Origin: an uncultured Bacteroidales bacterium
Lineage (GTDB): Bacteria > Bacteroidota > Bacteroidia > Bacteroidales > Muribaculaceae
Direction of reading: 5' to 3'
Length of the DNA: 33,811 bases
Assembly (NCBI GenBank): GCA_947573135.1
Contig: CANPDU010000036.1
Span: forward strand, 1-33,811
Both the position numbers and the translations under genes were made by a program. This document shows, one piece after another, positions 8,531-17,393 of the stretch. Below the pieces are notes generated by a model. It was not told the origin of the DNA. It saw only the letters and a program-made list of their open reading frames with translations, and searched no databases. Position 1 is the stretch's first letter. Every line of letters starts with the position of its first letter.

Positions 8531-8814
8531 AACTGTATGACGAAAAAGAAGCTGTAAGATTTATCCGCAGTCGCTGCGACGCGGCTGTCCTTACCGATGA
8601 CGACATTCTGGATATTATCGATATGATTTTCGATTATTATGACGAAAACGGTGATCTTGATCTCGATTTTGATGATGAGGATGTGCCAGACGATGATGAT
8701 GCGGCGAAAATCACAGAATATATATCAGAAAATGTGGATGACGAACGTCTGACACACGATCTGATCGGCGATATAGTAAAAGCAGAACTCGATTACGAAG
8801 ATTCTCTGCTATAA
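8527..8814 (+). CDS. Small, highly acidic hypothetical protein
   Basis: A 95-residue protein, more than a quarter Asp/Glu, with an almost uninterrupted acidic middle (about residues 38-60). Predicted secondary structure is helical at both ends; there is no signal peptide, membrane segment or known motif. The start is tied to rimM by an ATGA overlap, a strong sign that it is a real coupled gene. It is not recognised beyond resembling short acidic hypothetical proteins of Bacteroidales. An RNA- or protein-mimic role near ribosome assembly is conceivable but unsupported. Confidence 0.75.
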   Translation: MKLYDEKEAVRFIRSRCDAAVLTDDDILDIIDMIFDYYDENGDLDLDFDDEDVPDDDDAAKITEYISENVDDERLTHDLIGDIVKAELDYEDSLL

Positions 8815-8826
8815 CCAATAAAACCT

Positions 8827-9435
8827 ATGAACATAAATTTTTTACGTAACACTTTGCTCGTCTGCGCACTGGCGACGGCATCACTGACAGCTGCTGTCGG
8901 AGCCGAACCAACGGATCCCGATCCGTTCGAACTCGATTTCGAAAATAACATCAATACACCGGAAATACCTCAGAAAAAACGTTCATCGGTCAAGGCCAGG
9001 ATTGACGAACTTCAGGCAGATCTCGAACGCGCCGGATTTAAGACATCGAAAGTGCGTCAGGGAGAGGTTCTGATGGTAACCATAGCCTGTGAACGGCTGT
9101 TCAGAGCTAATGATGTGACTTTGACCGATCAGGGCAAGGCATTGCTTCGGAAATTCAGGCTTAGTGACGGTGCCGCGTCAAAATATAAGATAATCATTGC
9201 CGTCCACACAGACAATACAGGCGAGGACGCATATGCCGACAGCATAACAGCCTCACGTGCCAACTCGATAGACGATTTCCTTAATGGACGTATGGCGGCG
9301 ATCGATATAACTACAGTTCCATACGGTCTTGGCCGCGACGAGCAGCTCGTGAGCAATGATTCTCTTAAAAACCGTGCGAAAAACCGCAGGGTTGAAATCT
9401 ATATCGTTCCGACGAGCGCTATGTTTGCGAAATAG
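8827..9435 (+). CDS. OmpA family periplasmic protein
   Basis: A 202-residue exported protein. A signal peptide (MNINFLRNTLLVCALATASLTAAVGA) ends near residue 26. A short linker with an acidic patch precedes an OmpA C-terminal domain (about 80-195) with the expected strand-helix order, H-T-D-N-T-G (127-132), A-S-R-A-N-S-I (142-148) and the closing NRAKNRRVEIYI (182-193), the region that binds peptidoglycan in OmpA/Pal proteins. There is no lipobox or beta-barrel, so it is probably a free periplasmic or loosely wall-bound protein. It follows the acidic protein gene by 12 bases and is probably in the same operon. Confidence 0.85.
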   Translation: MNINFLRNTLLVCALATASLTAAVGAEPTDPDPFELDFENNINTPEIPQKKRSSVKARIDELQADLERAGFKTSKVRQGEVLMVTIACERLFRANDVTLTDQGKALLRKFRLSDGAASKYKIIIAVHTDNTGEDAYADSITASRANSIDDFLNGRMAAIDITTVPYGLGRDEQLVSNDSLKNRAKNRRVEIYIVPTSAMFAK

Positions 9436-9437
9436 TA

Positions 9438-9493
9438 CAGCCATATAACGATTTTTTCGTAACTTCGCGAAAAATTGTAACCGTATATGGCTG
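9438..9493 (+). promoter_or_regulatory. Long hairpin covering the prfA promoter and start codon
   Basis: CAGCCATATA (9438-9447) is perfectly complementary to TATATGGCTG (9484-9493), which contains the prfA ATG (9487). Inside, 9453-9459 pairs over 7 bp with 9468-9474. The loop side holds TAACTTCG (9460-9467), one base from the -7 consensus. RNA reading through from the upstream gene would hide the prfA start; RNA starting at the inner promoter would lack the 5' arm. Confidence 0.55.
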
Positions 9494-10596
9494 ACTCATC
9501 TCTATTGTCACGGCTCGACGGCATCGAAGCCCGTTTTGAAGAAATAAGCACACTGATCACCGACCCGTCTGTGATCGCTGACATGAAACGCTACGTGCGT
9601 CTCACCAAAGAATATAAGGAACTTGAAAAACTTACGGCTGCGACCCGCAGTTATCGCGAGTTATTGGCCAATATCGACGAGGCGCACGAAATACTCGCGT
9701 CAGAAAACGATCAGGAGATGCGTGAAATGGCACGTGAACAGCTTGACACGGCTACCGGAAGTCTGCCCGGACTTGAAGAGGAGATAAAACTGCTGCTTAT
9801 ACCGGCTGATCCTGAGGACGGCAAGAATGCTATTCTCGAGATACGCGGAGGCACAGGCGGCGACGAGGCCGCGATATTCGCCGGCGATCTCTGCAAAATG
9901 TATATGAAATACTGTGAAAGCCGCGGATGGAATGTGGCGATCACTTCGGCAAGCGAGGGTGCTGCGGGTGGTTTCAAGGAAGTTGTGCTGTCGGTTACCG
10001 GTGACGGTGTCTACGGAACACTTAAATATGAAAGCGGAGTGCATCGCGTCCAGCGCGTACCGGCTACTGAAACGCAAGGGCGTGTACACACCTCGGCAGC
10101 GACTGTTGCCGTACTTCCCGAAGCCGAACCGTTTGACGTCGAGATCAACGAAGGTGAAATAAAGTGGGACACATTCCGAAGCGGAGGCGCCGGAGGTCAG
10201 AACGTCAACAAGGTCGAATCGGGCGTGCGTCTGCGGTATATGTGGAAAAATCCCAATACCGGCGAGACAGAAGAAATACTGATCGAATGTACGGAGACCC
10301 GCGACCAACCCAAGAATAAGGAGCGGGCCCTCAGCCGTCTGCGCACATTTATCTATGATAAAGAGCATCAAAAATATGTCGACGATATAGCGTCGCGCCG
10401 CAAGACCATGGTATCGACCGGAGACCGATCGGCAAAAATACGCACTTACAATTATCCCCAGGGGCGTATAACAGACCATCGCATCAACTATACGATATAT
10501 AATCTACAGGCATTTGTCGACGGTGATATTCAGGATGTTATCGATCATCTGATCGTCGCTGAAAATGCCGAGAAGCTAAAAGCCGCTGAACTCTAA
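9487..10596 (+). CDS. prfA: Peptide chain release factor 1
   Basis: A 369-residue class I release factor that recognises UAA and UAG in the ribosomal A site and triggers peptidyl-tRNA hydrolysis. Both diagnostic motifs are present: the P-A-T stop-codon reading tripeptide at about 192-194 (in RVPATETQGRVHTSA), which marks RF1 rather than RF2, and the universal GGQ at 236-238 (SGGAGGQNVNK). An N-terminal helical domain (1-100) and normal length complete the match. No frameshift site of the RF2 kind is present. The start codon lies inside a long inverted repeat. DUF4153 and pyrF genes follow closely. Confidence 0.96.
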   Translation: MADSSLLSRLDGIEARFEEISTLITDPSVIADMKRYVRLTKEYKELEKLTAATRSYRELLANIDEAHEILASENDQEMREMAREQLDTATGSLPGLEEEIKLLLIPADPEDGKNAILEIRGGTGGDEAAIFAGDLCKMYMKYCESRGWNVAITSASEGAAGGFKEVVLSVTGDGVYGTLKYESGVHRVQRVPATETQGRVHTSAATVAVLPEAEPFDVEINEGEIKWDTFRSGGAGGQNVNKVESGVRLRYMWKNPNTGETEEILIECTETRDQPKNKERALSRLRTFIYDKEHQKYVDDIASRRKTMVSTGDRSAKIRTYNYPQGRITDHRINYTIYNLQAFVDGDIQDVIDHLIVAENAEKLKAAEL

Positions 10597-10616
10597 CACT
10601 CTTAAATATCATTATC

Positions 10617-12443
10617 ATGGAAGTCACTCCTCCGAAATATGAGCCATCGGTCGATGAAAGACCGCGTACACGCCGTATTTCTTTTAATCATGTCATTGAC
10701 GCATTTCTGAAAAGCGTTGAACGTTTTCCTGTCACATTATGCTATCTTCTGGCATTTATTGTATGGGGCGTTACAGACAGCTGGTGCTATGACCTGTTTT
10801 ACCATGCTCCTCAGACAATACAGAATTTACAGCCGGCATTATGGTTTCTGACTGTCAACGGTATGTTGCTCTCGCTCGCTGTGAACCTTTGGTGCGAGCA
10901 GATATGCAGACAACGGTTTTGCAACAAAATCCAGTTGGCGGCCAATCTGTTGTTGCTGGCTGATTTTGTAAATATGATACTGAATTTCAATAGTTTCAGC
11001 GACAGTGTATGGGTAGGACGAATGGCGGTTGAAACCGCGCTTGTAGTGGCGGTTATCTTCGTCCCGGCACTAAAAGCCACTTCACAGCGTCACAGACTGA
11101 TGTTCAGTTTCATGCAATTGGGCAATATGATTGTTGCCGGCGCGATCGCGGCAATAATGACAATAGCAGTCAGCATAATCTACGGAACCGTCACCCTGCT
11201 GTTCGGAGATATCAGATCAGAAATCTTTATCAGCTGCCTGATAATATTTTCAGCAGGACTCGGCATACTGATTTTTCTGGGAAGTATACCGACTTACTGG
11301 CAAACCGCAGCGCTCGCAGCCGACTATCAGCCTGAGAAATTCCAGGTCGCTATAGTCAGATATATTCTCTTGCCGCTCACAGCGATATATACGCTGATCT
11401 TATATATCTATGGCCTGAAGATCATCGTTACCGGTGTAATGCCCAAAGGTGAAATATGTTTTATGGTTGCGGCGCTGACGGCGGCGGTCTATCTGCTGCT
11501 CTTCCTGCTTAAAGCTCTTGACGGCAGTCAGAATGCTGAAGACAGACTGACACGCCTCTCGCTTAAATTTTTCCCGCTCGCCATGCTTCCGCTGCTTGTG
11601 ATGATGAGTGTCGCGATCGGAGAAAGAATAGAACAATACGGCATGACGGTTGCCCGGCTTTATGTGCTGACGTTCAATATATGGGCTTACATAACGGCTA
11701 TTTATCTCTTCGCGACGCGCTCGCGAAACACCAATGCTGTGGCTATGTCTTTCGCTATTATATTCCTGCTGACATCAATTATTCCGGGAGTGAATTATAC
11801 ATCATTGGTTCAACACTATATGCGCAACAGAGTCTTCAGCTTGCTTGAGAACGCAGGCGTTGATAAATCGCAATTACCCTTATCCCACAAACAGTTTGAG
11901 GAAATCCACGATAAAATGGATGCAGAAGACTGGCGGGACATCACCTCGAAACTCCGTTACCTCGACGACAGGGACGACCATTCACTCGTCTCGGACATCG
12001 CCGACTTTAAGATACAGACAGGCTATTATGAATATGATCATCTGTTTGATGATCTGACTGGAACAGACGAAGTTGTAGTCGAAGAAGTAGAACTTCTTCC
12101 CGAATTGCATTTCAGCGATGACAACCGTATGGTTGAGATGCCTGAAGGATACAAAAATGTAAGATATTATTCTACCGCCAAATACGGTATGGTTGTTGAC
12201 GGTGACCATATCCTTACATTCCCTGTCACTTCAGACATCAGAATCAGACTTGATATGGACAGCATACGGAGTCTTGATCAGAAAGTGAACCATAAACCGC
12301 TTGTGCGCTCAATCGAAGGTATACCTACTGACAGCAGCGTATTTGTTATCAGCAAAATTGACTATTTCATCAGCGACGAAAACTATAATGAGAACAAAAA
12401 AGTCAACAACATCACCGTCAATGGCTACTTGTTCACAAAATAA
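10617..12443 (+). CDS. DUF4153 polytopic membrane protein
   Basis: A 608-residue inner-membrane protein. About ten hydrophobic helices run from residue 40 to 395 (examples: [52 protein letters not shown]), after a short charged cytosolic N-terminus and before a soluble C-terminal part of about 200 residues. The pattern fits DUF4153, a family of unknown function. The soluble tail has an acidic patch (about 475-500) and beta strands. It lies 20 bases after prfA and 26 before pyrF, so it is probably co-transcribed with them. Confidence 0.8.
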   Translation: MEVTPPKYEPSVDERPRTRRISFNHVIDAFLKSVERFPVTLCYLLAFIVWGVTDSWCYDLFYHAPQTIQNLQPALWFLTVNGMLLSLAVNLWCEQICRQRFCNKIQLAANLLLLADFVNMILNFNSFSDSVWVGRMAVETALVVAVIFVPALKATSQRHRLMFSFMQLGNMIVAGAIAAIMTIAVSIIYGTVTLLFGDIRSEIFISCLIIFSAGLGILIFLGSIPTYWQTAALAADYQPEKFQVAIVRYILLPLTAIYTLILYIYGLKIIVTGVMPKGEICFMVAALTAAVYLLLFLLKALDGSQNAEDRLTRLSLKFFPLAMLPLLVMMSVAIGERIEQYGMTVARLYVLTFNIWAYITAIYLFATRSRNTNAVAMSFAIIFLLTSIIPGVNYTSLVQHYMRNRVFSLLENAGVDKSQLPLSHKQFEEIHDKMDAEDWRDITSKLRYLDDRDDHSLVSDIADFKIQTGYYEYDHLFDDLTGTDEVVVEEVELLPELHFSDDNRMVEMPEGYKNVRYYSTAKYGMVVDGDHILTFPVTSDIRIRLDMDSIRSLDQKVNHKPLVRSIEGIPTDSSVFVISKIDYFISDENYNENKKVNNITVNGYLFTK

Positions 12444-12469
12444 CAATTAAACCAATCCGGATATATAAC

Positions 12470-13300
12470 ATGAAACGAACCGAACTTGTCGAGAATATTC
12501 GCCGCAAAGGGTCTTTCCTCTGCGTCGGACTTGACACCGACATCAAGAAAATTCCCGAGCATCTGCTCGGCGAAGAAGATCCTATTTTTGCCTTCAACAG
12601 GGCGATAATCGACGCTACAGCGCCCTACGCTATCGCTTACAAACCCAATCTGGCATTTTATGAAAGTGCCGGTGCGGCAGGCTGGACATCACTTGAGAAA
12701 ACAGTGAAGTATATTCGGGAAAACTATCCCGATCAGTTTATCATCGCCGATGCCAAGCGCGGCGACATCGGCAATACCGCAGGCCTCTATGCCCGCAGCT
12801 TTTTCGAGCATCTCGACGTCGACGCACTGACAGTAGCGCCGTATATGGGTGAGGACAGCGTGACACCGTTTCTCGGTTACGAAGGCAAATGGGTGATTCT
12901 GCTGGCACTGACTTCAAATCCAGGAAGCAAGGATTTCCAGATGATCGAGGACAATCACGGACACAGAGTGTTTGAGGATGTGATCAAGAAATCAAGCCGG
13001 TGGGGATCGCCGGTCAACATGATGTATGTTGTAGGAGCGACCAGAGGCGAAATGTTCAAGGATATCCGTGCCGTGGCGCCGCGCAGCTTCCTGCTTGTTC
13101 CCGGTGTCGGAGCGCAAGGCGGCAGTCTCGAAGAGGTTGTAAAATACGGCATTATTGACGAATGCGGCCTGATTGTGAACAGTTCGCGCGGCATCATTTA
13201 TGCATCTAAAGGCGAAGACTTTGCAGAAGCGGCCGGCAATGAAGCAGCCAAACTGGCGGCTCAGATGAAAGAATTGTTGACGCAGCATAACATCATTTAA
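12470..13300 (+). CDS. pyrF: Orotidine 5'-phosphate decarboxylase
   Basis: A 276-residue cytosolic enzyme converting OMP to UMP, the last step of de novo pyrimidine synthesis. The active-site motif is DAKRGDIG (residues 94-101) with catalytic Lys96; LCVGLDTD near the N-terminus and a phosphate-binding segment VPGVGAQGG near residues 208-216 are also visible. Length and motif are those of the longer group typical of Bacteroidetes and Mycobacteria. It ends the prfA-DUF4153-pyrF group. Confidence 0.95.
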   Translation: MKRTELVENIRRKGSFLCVGLDTDIKKIPEHLLGEEDPIFAFNRAIIDATAPYAIAYKPNLAFYESAGAAGWTSLEKTVKYIRENYPDQFIIADAKRGDIGNTAGLYARSFFEHLDVDALTVAPYMGEDSVTPFLGYEGKWVILLALTSNPGSKDFQMIEDNHGHRVFEDVIKKSSRWGSPVNMMYVVGATRGEMFKDIRAVAPRSFLLVPGVGAQGGSLEEVVKYGIIDECGLIVNSSRGIIYASKGEDFAEAAGNEAAKLAAQMKELLTQHNII

Positions 13301-13311
13301 TGCGACAAGCG

Positions 13312-13341
13312 TTGAGGTCTCGTAATAATTGATTATCTTTG
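13312..13341 (+). promoter_or_regulatory. Promoter of pgk
   Basis: TATCTTTG at 13334-13341 matches the -7 box, and TTG at 13312-13314 lies 19 bases upstream as a partial -33 element. pgk starts 53 bases further on, as expected for a strongly expressed glycolytic gene with its own promoter. Confidence 0.68.
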
Positions 13342-13394
13342 CATATCAAAAGACAAATAACTAATTAACATAACTCTCTAATTTACACAACGAA

Positions 13395-14642
13395 ATGACA
13401 ATCGACCAATTTAACTTCGCAGGCAAGAAAGCCATTGTGCGCGTTGACTTCAATGTGCCTCTGGACGAAAACGGTAACATCACCGATGACACCCGTATCC
13501 GCGGCGCACTCCCTACCCTTAAGAAAATCCTTAATGACGGTGGCTCGCTCATCATCATGTCGCATATGGGCAAACCCAAAGGCAAAGTGAACCCCAAAAT
13601 GTCGCTGTCTCAGATCCAGGCTGCAGTAGCCAAGGCACTCGGAACTGAAGTGGAATTCGCCAATGATGCAGCTGACGCAAGCGCAGCTGCCGCAGCTCTG
13701 AAACCGGGTCAGGTTCTCCTTCTCGAAAACCTCCGCTTCCATCCTGAAGAAGAAGGCAAGCCCGTGGGCATTGACAAAGAAGATCCCGCTTACGATGCAG
13801 CCAAAAAAGAGATGAAAGAACGTCAGAAAGACTTTGCCAAGAAACTTGCAAGCTATGCAGACGTATATGTAAACGACGCATTCGGCACAGCTCACCGTCG
13901 TCACGCGTCGACAGCCGTTGTTGCCGATTACTTCGACGATGATCACAAGATGCTCGGCTATCTTATGGAAAAAGAAGTGAAAGCTGTTGACAATATCCTC
14001 AGCGACATCAAGCGTCCCTTCACTGCTATCATGGGCGGTTCGAAAGTATCGACCAAGATCGGTATCATCGAAAACCTTATGGACAAGGTTGACAACCTCA
14101 TCCTCTGCGGTGGTATGACTTATACATTCGCTAAAGCACAGGGCGGTAATGTAGGCCAGTCGATCTGTGAAAACGATAAACTCGATCTCGCACTCGATAT
14201 CATCCGCAAGGCTCAGGAAAAAGGTGTTAACCTCGTTCTCGGCACAGACTGCGTGGCAGCTGATGCATTCAGCAACGATGCAAACACAATGGTATGCTCA
14301 GTAATGGAAATTCCCGAAGGCTGGGAAGGACTTGATGCAGGTCCCGAGACCCGCAAGCTTTTCGCCGACACTATTAAGGGTTCGAAAACCATACTCTGGA
14401 ATGGTCCTGCCGGTGTGTTCGAATTCGACAACTTCACAGCAGGCAGCCGTGCAATCGCTGACGCTATCGTTGAGGCAACAAAAGAAGGCGCGTTCTCACT
14501 CGTCGGCGGCGGTGACTCTGTAGCGTGTGTGAACAAATTCGGCGTTGCAGACAAGGTATCATATGTATCGACAGGCGGCGGCGCACTCCTCGAAGCTATC
14601 GAAGGCAAAGTGCTCCCCGGCGTTGCTGCAATCAAAGGCTAA
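13395..14642 (+). CDS. pgk: Phosphoglycerate kinase
   Basis: A 415-residue cytosolic glycolytic enzyme transferring phosphate from 1,3-bisphosphoglycerate to ADP. The N-terminal signature [13 protein letters not shown] (about residues 16-28), the substrate-binding SHMGKPKGK (about 56-64), [11 protein letters not shown] (about 114-124), the hinge and nucleotide domain with [10 protein letters not shown], and the C-terminal [13 protein letters not shown] are all present. Length is normal. It is monocistronic, with its own promoter and a terminator 20 bases after the stop. Codon use is strongly biased, as expected for high expression. Confidence 0.97.
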   Translation: MTIDQFNFAGKKAIVRVDFNVPLDENGNITDDTRIRGALPTLKKILNDGGSLIIMSHMGKPKGKVNPKMSLSQIQAAVAKALGTEVEFANDAADASAAAAALKPGQVLLLENLRFHPEEEGKPVGIDKEDPAYDAAKKEMKERQKDFAKKLASYADVYVNDAFGTAHRRHASTAVVADYFDDDHKMLGYLMEKEVKAVDNILSDIKRPFTAIMGGSKVSTKIGIIENLMDKVDNLILCGGMTYTFAKAQGGNVGQSICENDKLDLALDIIRKAQEKGVNLVLGTDCVAADAFSNDANTMVCSVMEIPEGWEGLDAGPETRKLFADTIKGSKTILWNGPAGVFEFDNFTAGSRAIADAIVEATKEGAFSLVGGGDSVACVNKFGVADKVSYVSTGGGALLEAIEGKVLPGVAAIKG

Positions 14643-14662
14643 TAGACACATTTAATATAATA

Positions 14663-14704
14663 AGAATCTTGGAGCTCAAAAGGCTTCAAGATTCTTTGTT
14701 TTGA
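14663..14704 (+). terminator. Intrinsic terminator after pgk
   Basis: AAGAATCTTG (14663-14672) pairs perfectly with CAAGATTCTT (14688-14697), extended by a few more pairs towards the loop, and is followed by TTTGTTTT. It ends only a few bases before the next start codon at 14711, so that gene depends on read-through or on a promoter inside this region. Confidence 0.82.
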
Positions 14705-14710
14705 CCGGTA

Positions 14711-15916
14711 ATGGAGGAACTGAACAGTGAATTTTACAAATGGATCGACGAGCACGCAAAAGATGATCCATTGAAACTGCGGCTGAAGTATGTCAAACAG
14801 TCAGGCGGATTTGATTATGATGCTGCGATCAGACAGATCGAATGCCGACGTCAGTTCAGAAAGAAGCTCGCCGACACACTTGCACGTGCTCCCCGGTTTT
14901 ATTTCCCTACCCGACTTTCAGGCGAGCAGTCGACATCGGATCTTCTCGCCGACTATCACAAGACACTCGTCAAGATAAACGAATCGCTTATCGATCTTAC
15001 AAGCGGCCTCGGCATAGATGTGTTTCATTGTGCGGAAGTATGCAGCCGGGTTGTGGCGGTAGAGTGGTCTGAGAAGCTTGCACGTGCGCTCCGGATAAAC
15101 GCCGCTCAGCTGGGCCGCGACAATATCAGGGTCATATGCGGAGATTGCAGAGACGTTATCAGTCATCCTAATACAGAAATGTTCGGCACTGCTTTTATTG
15201 ATCCGGCGCGAAGAGACGCAAACGGCGGCAGAGTGTTTTCGCTTGCCGACTGTGAGCCTGACGTTACGGCAATGCTGCCCTCAATATCAAAGATCTGCAG
15301 GCGTCTGATTGTAAAAATGTCGCCAATGCTCGACATCAGCCATACGATCAATGCACTCGACGGATGTTCGCAGATTATATCTCTCGGAACCGCAACTGAA
15401 TGCAAGGAACTGATCGCAGTAAAGGATTTTGACAGAAAATCATCAGAGATAGAAATCAAAGGCATAACACTTTTGCCGGACGGAATTTCAGATTTTTCAT
15501 ATACAAAAGAAGAGGAACAGGGAGCCACTATGCCTAACTACTCCATTCCCGAGAGCGGCGCATATCTGTATGAACCGTTTCCGTCTGTCATGAAACTGAG
15601 TGCAAACAAGCTTCTGGCGGTAAGATACGGTCTTGATGCTTTCCATCCGAATTGCCGGCTGTATCATTCAGCTGAAATCGCTGAGGCTTTTCCCGGAGAA
15701 ATATTCGAAATTGAAAATGTAATCGAATATAGCTCAAAAAATATCAAACGCTTCAAAAAAGATTTTCCTTTGATATGCGTGACTGCCCGAAATTTCGGCA
15801 TTAGCTCCGAAGTTCTGCGAATCAAATTAGGGGTAAAAGAAGGCGGAGAAAGGAGAGTAATCGGACTCACAAGCTATGATAACAAACGTCTGTTGCTGAT
15901 TGTAAAACGAAATTAA
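14711..15916 (+). CDS. Class I SAM-dependent methyltransferase with THUMP-like C-terminus
   Basis: A 401-residue protein. The SAM-binding motif I is LIDLTSGLGIDVF (about residues 93-105), followed by VAVEWSEKLARAL (motif II, acidic residue for the ribose), G-D-C-R-D (144-148) and the catalytic-region D-P-A-R-R motif at 164-168. The C-terminal part (about 320-400: VTARNFGISSEVLRIKLG, then a beta strand) fits the THUMP-like domain of Bacteroidetes methyltransferases. An N-terminal helical domain (1-80) is family specific. The substrate is probably RNA, but none is demonstrated and no gene symbol is justified. It converges on rplT. Confidence 0.85.
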   Translation: MEELNSEFYKWIDEHAKDDPLKLRLKYVKQSGGFDYDAAIRQIECRRQFRKKLADTLARAPRFYFPTRLSGEQSTSDLLADYHKTLVKINESLIDLTSGLGIDVFHCAEVCSRVVAVEWSEKLARALRINAAQLGRDNIRVICGDCRDVISHPNTEMFGTAFIDPARRDANGGRVFSLADCEPDVTAMLPSISKICRRLIVKMSPMLDISHTINALDGCSQIISLGTATECKELIAVKDFDRKSSEIEIKGITLLPDGISDFSYTKEEEQGATMPNYSIPESGAYLYEPFPSVMKLSANKLLAVRYGLDAFHPNCRLYHSAEIAEAFPGEIFEIENVIEYSSKNIKRFKKDFPLICVTARNFGISSEVLRIKLGVKEGGERRVIGLTSYDNKRLLLIVKRN

Positions 15917-15970
15917 TCATTATATAAGACCCCAGCGTTAACAAATATTGGGGAACGGCGTCTAAATGAG

Positions 15971-16004
15971 ATAACGCCGGCCGCATCACTGCGACCGGCG
16001 TTAT
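15971..16004. terminator. Shared bidirectional terminator between the methyltransferase gene and rplT
   Basis: ATAACGCCGG (15971-15980) pairs perfectly with CCGGCGTTAT (15995-16004), with a few further pairs inside. T-rich sequence follows on the plus side; on the minus side the tract is weaker. Lying between convergent genes, it probably ends both transcripts. Confidence 0.8.
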
Positions 16005-16026
16005 TATTTAGTTGCAATAAAACCTA

Positions 16027-16377
16027 TTATGCGTTTTTGACTTTGTCAACGATGGCTTTGAAAGCAGCGGGATCGTTGAGGGCGAGATCGGCGAGAACTT
16101 TACGGTTGATCTCAATACCGCTCTTGTGGATCAAGCCCATGAGTTTGCTGTAAGAGAGGTCTTCGAGACGGGCAGCAGCGTTGATACGCTGAATCCAAAG
16201 AGCGCGGAAGTTACGTTTTTTGTTTTTACGGTCACGATAAGCGTAAGTAAGACCTTTTTCCCAAGTATTTTTGGCAACGGTCCAAACGTTACGACGGCAA
16301 CCGAAATAGCCACGGGTGAGTTTTAAGATTTTCTTACGACGAGCGCGTGATGCTACGTGGTTTACTGATCTTGGCAT
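16027..16377 (-). CDS. rplT: 50S ribosomal protein L20
   Basis: A 116-residue basic protein that binds 23S rRNA early in 50S assembly. The opening [20 protein letters not shown], the Tyr/Arg-rich long helix ([10 protein letters not shown]) and the C-terminal globular domain with R-I-N-A-A-A-R are conserved L20 features. It is the last gene of thrS-infC-rpmI-rplT. L20 represses this operon in enteric bacteria and Bacillus; whether it does so here is unknown, but a hairpin lies just before its start. Confidence 0.97.
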   Translation of the reverse strand: MPRSVNHVASRARRKKILKLTRGYFGCRRNVWTVAKNTWEKGLTYAYRDRKNKKRNFRALWIQRINAAARLEDLSYSKLMGLIHKSGIEINRKVLADLALNDPAAFKAIVDKVKNA

Positions 16378-16393
16378 TTTCTTTGTAGATTTT

Positions 16394-16433
16394 GAATGTT
16401 AGCGGCACATTGCGCTTTTTGAGCTAAACATTC
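16394..16433 (-). promoter_or_regulatory. Hairpin in the rpmI-rplT spacer
   Basis: GAATGTTAGC (16394-16403) pairs with GCTAAACATTC (16423-16433) with one bulged base. It lies about 16 bases before the rplT start in a 129-base spacer that is long for this operon. It may be an L20-binding or RNA-processing structure; nothing else was seen in the spacer. Confidence 0.4.
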
Positions 16434-16506
16434 GGTTAATAAAAAGAATTATAAAATCACGAATTAAATCTGATGCTTGTGACGTTTTCAGCAATACAAG
16501 TCTCAA

Positions 16507-16704
16507 TTACTTGAGTCCGAGAAGAGCCTTAACGTTGCCTTCATCAACTTTGGCGATCAAACCAAAGTGTGTCAGATTTCTTTTTTGTTTTTTTGTTTTC
16601 TTGGTCAAGATGTGGCTCTTGAACGCATGTTTTCTTTTGATCTTTCCTGATCCGGTAAGGGCGAACCTCTTTTTGGCACCGGAATTAGTTTTAATCTTAG
16701 GCAT
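16507..16704 (-). CDS. rpmI: 50S ribosomal protein L35
   Basis: A 65-residue, very basic ribosomal protein. [20 protein letters not shown] and the [14 protein letters not shown] segment are the L35 signature. Length is exactly typical. It sits between infC (66-base gap) and rplT (129-base gap) on the minus strand. Confidence 0.97.
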   Translation of the reverse strand: MPKIKTNSGAKKRFALTGSGKIKRKHAFKSHILTKKTKKQKRNLTHFGLIAKVDEGNVKALLGLK

Positions 16705-16770
16705 TTTGTTTACTTTTAAAAATTAATTCGAGTTATTATAATGTGTGTCAACTCGTGACACGTTTTAAAA

Positions 16771-17385
16771 TCATTTCTTTTTCGGCGAGAGCATTATTAT
16801 CATGCGTTTGCCCTCGAGGACAGGCATCTGTTCGACCTTGCCATAATCTTCAAGATCGTTAGCAAAACGAAGGAGAAGTACCTCACCCTGCTCCTTGAAG
16901 AGGATCGAACGGCCTTTGAAGAACACATAAGCCTTGACTTTAGCGCCTTCCTGTAAGAAACCGATCGCATGCTTGAGCTTGAAATTGTAATCGTGATCGT
17001 CAGTCTGAGGTCCGAAGCGGATCTCTTTCACAACGATTTTTGTCGACTTCGCCTTAATCTCCTTGGCTTTTTTCTTCTGCTGATAGAGATATTTCTGGTA
17101 GTCGAGCACCTTGCATACAGGAGGCTCGGCGTTGGGCGAGATCTCGACGAGATCAAGCTCAAGATCTTCGGCAATCTTAAGAGCCTCATGAATGGAATAA
17201 ATGCCGACGGTAACGTTGTCACCAACCAGACGTACTTCGCGTGCACGGATGTGCTCGTTGATATTGTTAGGGTAAGCGTTCCGCTCAGGACGGCGTTGCT
17301 GCTGTTGCTGCGCACCGCGATTAGCGTTGTTGTTACCGTTGGGGTTTGCGGGACGTGATCCCGGATTAAAGGGCTTTTTATCCAT
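16771..17385 (-). CDS. infC: Translation initiation factor IF-3
   Basis: A 204-residue factor that binds 30S subunits, prevents premature 50S joining and checks the start codon and initiator tRNA. Residues 42-110 are the N-domain ([18 protein letters not shown], then an [11 protein letters not shown] linker motif) and 113-200 the C-domain ([20 protein letters not shown]). Residues 1-41 are a low-complexity Asn/Gln/Pro-rich extension. It starts with ATG rather than the ATT that gives infC autoregulation in E. coli, so that control is not indicated. Spacing to thrS is eight bases. Confidence 0.96.
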   Translation of the reverse strand: MDKKPFNPGSRPANPNGNNNANRGAQQQQQRRPERNAYPNNINEHIRAREVRLVGDNVTVGIYSIHEALKIAEDLELDLVEISPNAEPPVCKVLDYQKYLYQQKKKAKEIKAKSTKIVVKEIRFGPQTDDHDYNFKLKHAIGFLQEGAKVKAYVFFKGRSILFKEQGEVLLLRFANDLEDYGKVEQMPVLEGKRMIIMLSPKKK

Positions 17386-17393
17386 TCAGAGGG

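Noticed and set aside
9700-10479. 259-residue open frame opposite prfA
   Set aside because: prfA has both PAT and GGQ motifs and normal length; the opposite frame is Cys/His/Phe-rich without a domain.
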